Assembly: GCA_007128085.1 (NCBI GenBank)
Contig: SKYC01000012.1
Location: 1-9,063 of the forward strand
DNA length: 9,063 bases
Direction of reading: 5' to 3'
DNA from: Saprospiraceae bacterium
GTDB lineage: Bacteria; Bacteroidota; Bacteroidia; Chitinophagales; Saprospiraceae
The position numbers were made by a program, and so were the translations under genes. This document shows positions 6,010-9,063 of this stretch, piece by piece. Within the stretch, counting starts at the first letter, position 1, and the number at the start of each line of letters is the position of its first letter. The notes under the pieces were generated by a model that saw only the letters and a list, made by a program, of their open reading frames with translations, did not search any database and was not told the DNA's origin.

Positions 6010-7668
6010 TTGTTCATTATTTTTATTCACCTTATTTCTCTCCAACTATATAGTCAGCAGGGAATTTCACAGATAAAAGAAACCAATTTTCAATGCGCTG
6101 TGGTGCTTGATATTTACGATGCCTTTGTAGATTGGCATACAAACACATCATGGGGAGGCGATATGCATCCCAAATCAGAATTGGGGAAGGTATTGGTTGG
6201 AGCGGTTTGCCTTGCCAATAAAAACGACACCAATGGAAGTGCAACACCGGATTATCAGGAGACCAATATAACCGAGAATGCGCTTGGAAGAAATGAGGTC
6301 GATTTAATGAAATTGGTGATTCGTCCCAGAGATCCAAGTTTAAACCTCAGTGGCGATGTTATTTTGAGAAAGATTTCCGGGGATAATTTAAAAGTTTGGA
6401 CTTCTCCGGTTAAATTAACCGGTACGAATGTTTCTCTGCCCAGAACAATTCCTACCAGTGATTTACCCGCAACTTTTTATGTAGAAGCTCTTAAACCTAG
6501 TAGTTCTATTAGGGACATTGCCTTTGAGGTTGAATTTGCCGGGAATAAAGACCAGGTGAAAGCAACAGCCGTTTGGGTTGATCTGGAAAAAGTGTATCAT
6601 CAACCGGAAGATATCCCCGATTTTGAGAGTTTAGGGGTAGGAGATTGCCATATGAATCAAATTTCAACCAATCAATCTGCAGATGGAAGTTACTTTGGGT
6701 ATGGGAATTGGGAGTTTGAAAATGAATCTGAATTAATTCAACGTATGGGGAGTCGAATTTTATTTCATTGGAATATCAGACCCTCAAAAGCTAGAGATTT
6801 GATTGAATTAGATGGGACCAGACAACGACAAACAAGAAATTGGAAAATTGATTTAATGGAGCCAGAAGTTCTTCTTCCTGACTGCAAATTCACAACAAAT
6901 CATGAGGACTTTCCATTTAACCGTACCGAACCTCAGGACAATGAATTACCCAATGATGACAGGTTTAAACCTATGATTTGTGGAGATTTTGATTTGATAA
7001 CTGAGGATGGCAATTTCTTTACCTACGACCCTCCTTCATTAACCACGAATGGTGAATTTTTATCTCAAAGTTCCTTCCCTATTTTTTGGGGATTTTCAAA
7101 TGATAAAACCAATTTTCTCGAATGGGTGAGAGCTGCACCAAAGGGATATAACTTCAATCCTTCATTCCAAGGGTCGGGTAAACTACTGGGAAGCAGGGCA
7201 TCAGTTAAATTTGAATGGGGAGCTGCCAGGTATGCAACAAAGGATAAAAATTTCTTACATGTTAAAGATGATGAAGACCACAGCTTAAATCACATTCGCG
7301 TGAATGCAATGGGACCAACAGGTGATCATAACTATTATCCCCTTGATTACACGGTGACCAGCATTGATCATTCGTATCCACTAGCAACCTATATAGCTGC
7401 TGTTTTTTGGAATGATGGTGATATTGTTTTTGGCTTGTCCAGAATTGAACCGGATGCTAATGGGGAATGCATGGTTGAGGTTGAAAATCACATTTTTTCT
7501 TATCCCGATAATCACGTATTTTTCGATCTTATATTCGATGACCATGAGGTTGAAATAGAAGAAATTAATGCGTTTAACAATTTTCAATTAAATTGGAATA
7601 CCTTTTATTCTACCAACAAGAAAAATGAATTGAAAATAAATGGTCATTTTACGAATTTGAATCATTAA
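6010..7668 (+). CDS. Exported protein of unknown function with calcium-loop-like motif; start codon uncertain
   Basis: A 552-codon frame, from a TTG at 6010, encodes a signal-peptide-like segment (FIIFIHLISLQLYSQ, residues 2-16) and a mature protein with six cysteines (residues 29, 67, 212 and three later), suited to disulfides outside the cytoplasm. Residues 68-83 (LANKNDTNGSATPDYQ) resemble DxDxDG-type calcium loops with a PD ending. Residues 98-192 form a compact unit with LVIRPRDPS, GDVILRKISGDNLKVW, LPATFYVEALKPS and RDIAFEVEF, then VKATAVWVDL; I recall similar beta-rich units in large bacterial surface proteins, but no named family. The first in-frame ATG is residue 52, which would remove the signal peptide. 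TTG initiation gives a signal peptide with no positive N-region. The better start, ATG 5961, is out of frame by an amount that one 8-bp repeat unit or a one-base loss would correct. So the gene is either phase-variable, frameshifted, or TTG-initiated. The next gene begins 15 bases downstream, suggesting an operon. Confidence 0.75.
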   Translation: MFIIFIHLISLQLYSQQGISQIKETNFQCAVVLDIYDAFVDWHTNTSWGGDMHPKSELGKVLVGAVCLANKNDTNGSATPDYQETNITENALGRNEVDLMKLVIRPRDPSLNLSGDVILRKISGDNLKVWTSPVKLTGTNVSLPRTIPTSDLPATFYVEALKPSSSIRDIAFEVEFAGNKDQVKATAVWVDLEKVYHQPEDIPDFESLGVGDCHMNQISTNQSADGSYFGYGNWEFENESELIQRMGSRILFHWNIRPSKARDLIELDGTRQRQTRNWKIDLMEPEVLLPDCKFTTNHEDFPFNRTEPQDNELPNDDRFKPMICGDFDLITEDGNFFTYDPPSLTTNGEFLSQSSFPIFWGFSNDKTNFLEWVRAAPKGYNFNPSFQGSGKLLGSRASVKFEWGAARYATKDKNFLHVKDDEDHSLNHIRVNAMGPTGDHNYYPLDYTVTSIDHSYPLATYIAAVFWNDGDIVFGLSRIEPDANGECMVEVENHIFSYPDNHVFFDLIFDDHEVEIEEINAFNNFQLNWNTFYSTNKKNELKINGHFTNLNH

Positions 7669-7683
7669 TCCATAAATTTTATC

Positions 7684-8550
7684 ATGAAGTATCTCTATAA
7701 GGTATTCAATCTATTAATCTTGGTTTTATTATGCTCAGACTCCCTGTTTTCTCAGTACCTGGATGACAATGGCGAAGTCCTCAATGAAAAGATTATTGAG
7801 GAACTCAAAGAGTATCCCGATGGGAGCGCCGAACAAAGATCTCTTGCCGACAGTTTAATAACAGACATACAAATCGAAATAAACCGACATCCTGTATTAC
7901 AATACAACACTGAGCTAAGAATGGAAGGGTTTTCGACTTTACATCATTTGAAGACCAGGTTAGGTGATTTTACATTTCTCAGAAGAAGTCCTGGGCCTAC
8001 ATGGGAAGAACTTAGAAAATTAGATACTATCTCTAAAGAAGCACTGGAAATAGAGTCGCAAATCGCGCTTCTCAATGACTCCCTCTATGCACTTTACGAT
8101 CAGTTAATCGAAATTACTCAAAGAGGAGAGGGGGAGACACGGGCCACTAAGGAAAAGGCCGCAATGTTGATCGGAAAATCCCCTTTTCATGACCACCTTG
8201 AATACATCTTTGAAAATCACAGAAATTTGGCATTTGGATTGGTGATGGATAGGTTTGGAAATTTGGATATAGATTTTGGAGGTTACAGAAGTGGAATGAC
8301 GGGTTTGACTAGTCATCTTACTTATCCTGAAAAAAGATTTTACAGTTGGAGGGTCATGCCATTTTTATTAGAGTATTGGGGGGATCCGGATTGGACTGCC
8401 GACCTTAATCCCGGTTTTGAAATCGCATTTTTTATTAATTTGACGATAGGTTACAATAAAAGACCCCTTCTTCTTGAATTTATGAGGGCCAATGCCAGGG
8501 ATCCGGATACTTCGGTTTATGAGAGATTGAGTGAGTTATCTCTGCGATAG
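7684..8550 (+). CDS. Exported protein of unknown function, 288 residues
   Basis: ATG 7684 opens a complete frame with a clear signal peptide (two Lys, then LLILVLLCSDSLFSQ, cleavage near residue 24). The only Cys is at residue 17 inside the signal and is not in a convincing lipobox. Residues 32-70 and 107-150 are helix-rich and charged; ISKEALEIESQIALLNDSLYALYDQL could form a coiled coil. The C-terminal third is aromatic-rich and ends with ANARDPDTSVYERLSELSLR. I recognise no family. It follows the upstream exported-protein gene after 15 bases and is probably cotranscribed with it, so the two products may work together at the cell surface or in the periplasm. It lacks a T9SS-type C-terminal sorting domain. 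No Shine-Dalgarno is visible; the upstream ATTTTATC is AT-rich as is common in this phylum. Confidence 0.82.
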   Translation: MKYLYKVFNLLILVLLCSDSLFSQYLDDNGEVLNEKIIEELKEYPDGSAEQRSLADSLITDIQIEINRHPVLQYNTELRMEGFSTLHHLKTRLGDFTFLRRSPGPTWEELRKLDTISKEALEIESQIALLNDSLYALYDQLIEITQRGEGETRATKEKAAMLIGKSPFHDHLEYIFENHRNLAFGLVMDRFGNLDIDFGGYRSGMTGLTSHLTYPEKRFYSWRVMPFLLEYWGDPDWTADLNPGFEIAFFINLTIGYNKRPLLLEFMRANARDPDTSVYERLSELSLR

Positions 8551-8640
8551 ATAATATATGATCGAAAAGCAATCTAAACATTATATGATATCTGATACCA
8601 ATTTGAAGTTGATTAAAAAAAAATATAAAAACAATCAAAA

Positions 8641-9063
8641 ATGAAAGCCATTCTCATAGTATTAGCCACCCTATTCACCTTTCAATTGCAGGCTGCAGAT
8701 GTAACAGTTACTGCGGAAGATGCCTTTCCACCCACCCTTACCGGCTCCATCAGTGTCGATATTAATCCACAGTTGGGAAATGCACCTTTTGTAATTACAG
8801 TCACCAGTCCGCACAGTTCCTTTTCACACTCTGAAAATGTCAGTCAATACAGTTGGAGTCTTGGCAATCTTCCTCCGGGTAAATATTGCGTACAGATCAT
8901 CAGCAACGATGGTTGTGTCGCCAATGTGTGTATTCGCATCCACCGATGTAATCAAGCGGGGGAAACCATAGCATGTTTGCACACTGCAACTTCATGTTGT
9001 GAAGAACAGGTCTTAGTAGCTGGAATCCCCGAGGAGGACAGTGGATTAGGAACCAATACCGAT
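8641..9063 (+). CDS. Secreted protein with SprB-like repeat domain, 3' end outside window
   Basis: ATG 8641 opens a frame of 141 codons still open at the right edge. Residues 1-19 are a signal peptide (MKAILIVLATLFTFQLQAA). About residues 34-100 read GSISVDI, APFVITVTSP, YSWSLGNLPPGKYCVQI, then NDGCVANVCIRI. This is the pattern of the SprB-like domain (G-x-I...PY/PF...W...nLppG-Y-v-V-D-nGC) found in large surface adhesins of gliding and non-gliding Bacteroidota. Seven cysteines occur between residues 83 and 120, including a CC pair, which is more than a plain SprB repeat needs. An AT-rich gap of 90 bases precedes it (poly-A at 8615-8623), so it may have its own promoter or continue the upstream operon. 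Domain count and C-terminal sorting signal cannot be seen. Confidence 0.82.
   Translation, partial: MKAILIVLATLFTFQLQAADVTVTAEDAFPPTLTGSISVDINPQLGNAPFVITVTSPHSSFSHSENVSQYSWSLGNLPPGKYCVQIISNDGCVANVCIRIHRCNQAGETIACLHTATSCCEEQVLVAGIPEEDSGLGTNTD

Noticed and set aside
6032..8316. Minus-strand frames of 68-101 codons opposite the exported-protein genes
   Set aside because: Antisense shadows of signal-peptide-bearing plus-strand genes, without independent support.

Overview
The window looks like chromosomal DNA from a member of the Bacteroidota, probably a marine or environmental Saprospiria/Cytophagia-type organism. This is an inference from four things: a TonB-dependent receptor with an N-terminal carboxypeptidase-regulatory-like domain, several exported proteins of unknown function with a SprB-like repeat domain, candidate -10 elements of the Bacteroidota form TAnnTTTG, and no clear Shine-Dalgarno sequences.

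Left part (1-4390), all minus strand. A carboxy-terminal processing protease (Prc/Tsp, S41 family) runs off the left edge, so its catalytic Ser/Lys end is not in the window. Upstream of it is an intergenic stretch of about 365 bases with a strong hairpin, then a complete 809-residue TonB-dependent outer-membrane receptor. The 5' leader of the receptor gene carries a well-preserved thiamine pyrophosphate (TPP, THI-box) riboswitch aptamer with a TACCTTTG -10 element about 60 bases upstream. The receptor can therefore be assigned, by regulation, to uptake of thiamine or a thiamine precursor (the OMR1/OMthi class of Bacteroidota).

Middle part (about 4390-6000), gene-poor and decayed. It holds a remnant of an Rpn-family recombination-promoting nuclease (PD-(D/E)XK 'transposase') with two nonsense codons, a frameshift and a deleted catalytic core; a 13-bp direct repeat; non-coding sequence that may consist of dispersed repeats; and a small minus-strand frame of unknown family interrupted by one in-frame TGA.

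Right part (about 5960-9063), plus strand and visibly more AT-rich. It is a run of three exported proteins of unknown or adhesin-like type: a 552-codon frame with six cysteines and a calcium-loop-like motif, a 288-residue exported protein 15 bases downstream, and the start of a SprB-like repeat protein that leaves the window. The first of these has no usable in-frame ATG at its signal peptide. An out-of-frame ATG sits just upstream of a tandem AAGTCTCC repeat, and gain of one 8-bp unit or loss of one base would put the ATG in frame with a normal signal peptide. This is the most unusual signal here: a possible slipped-strand on/off switch for a secreted protein, or simply a frameshifted gene.
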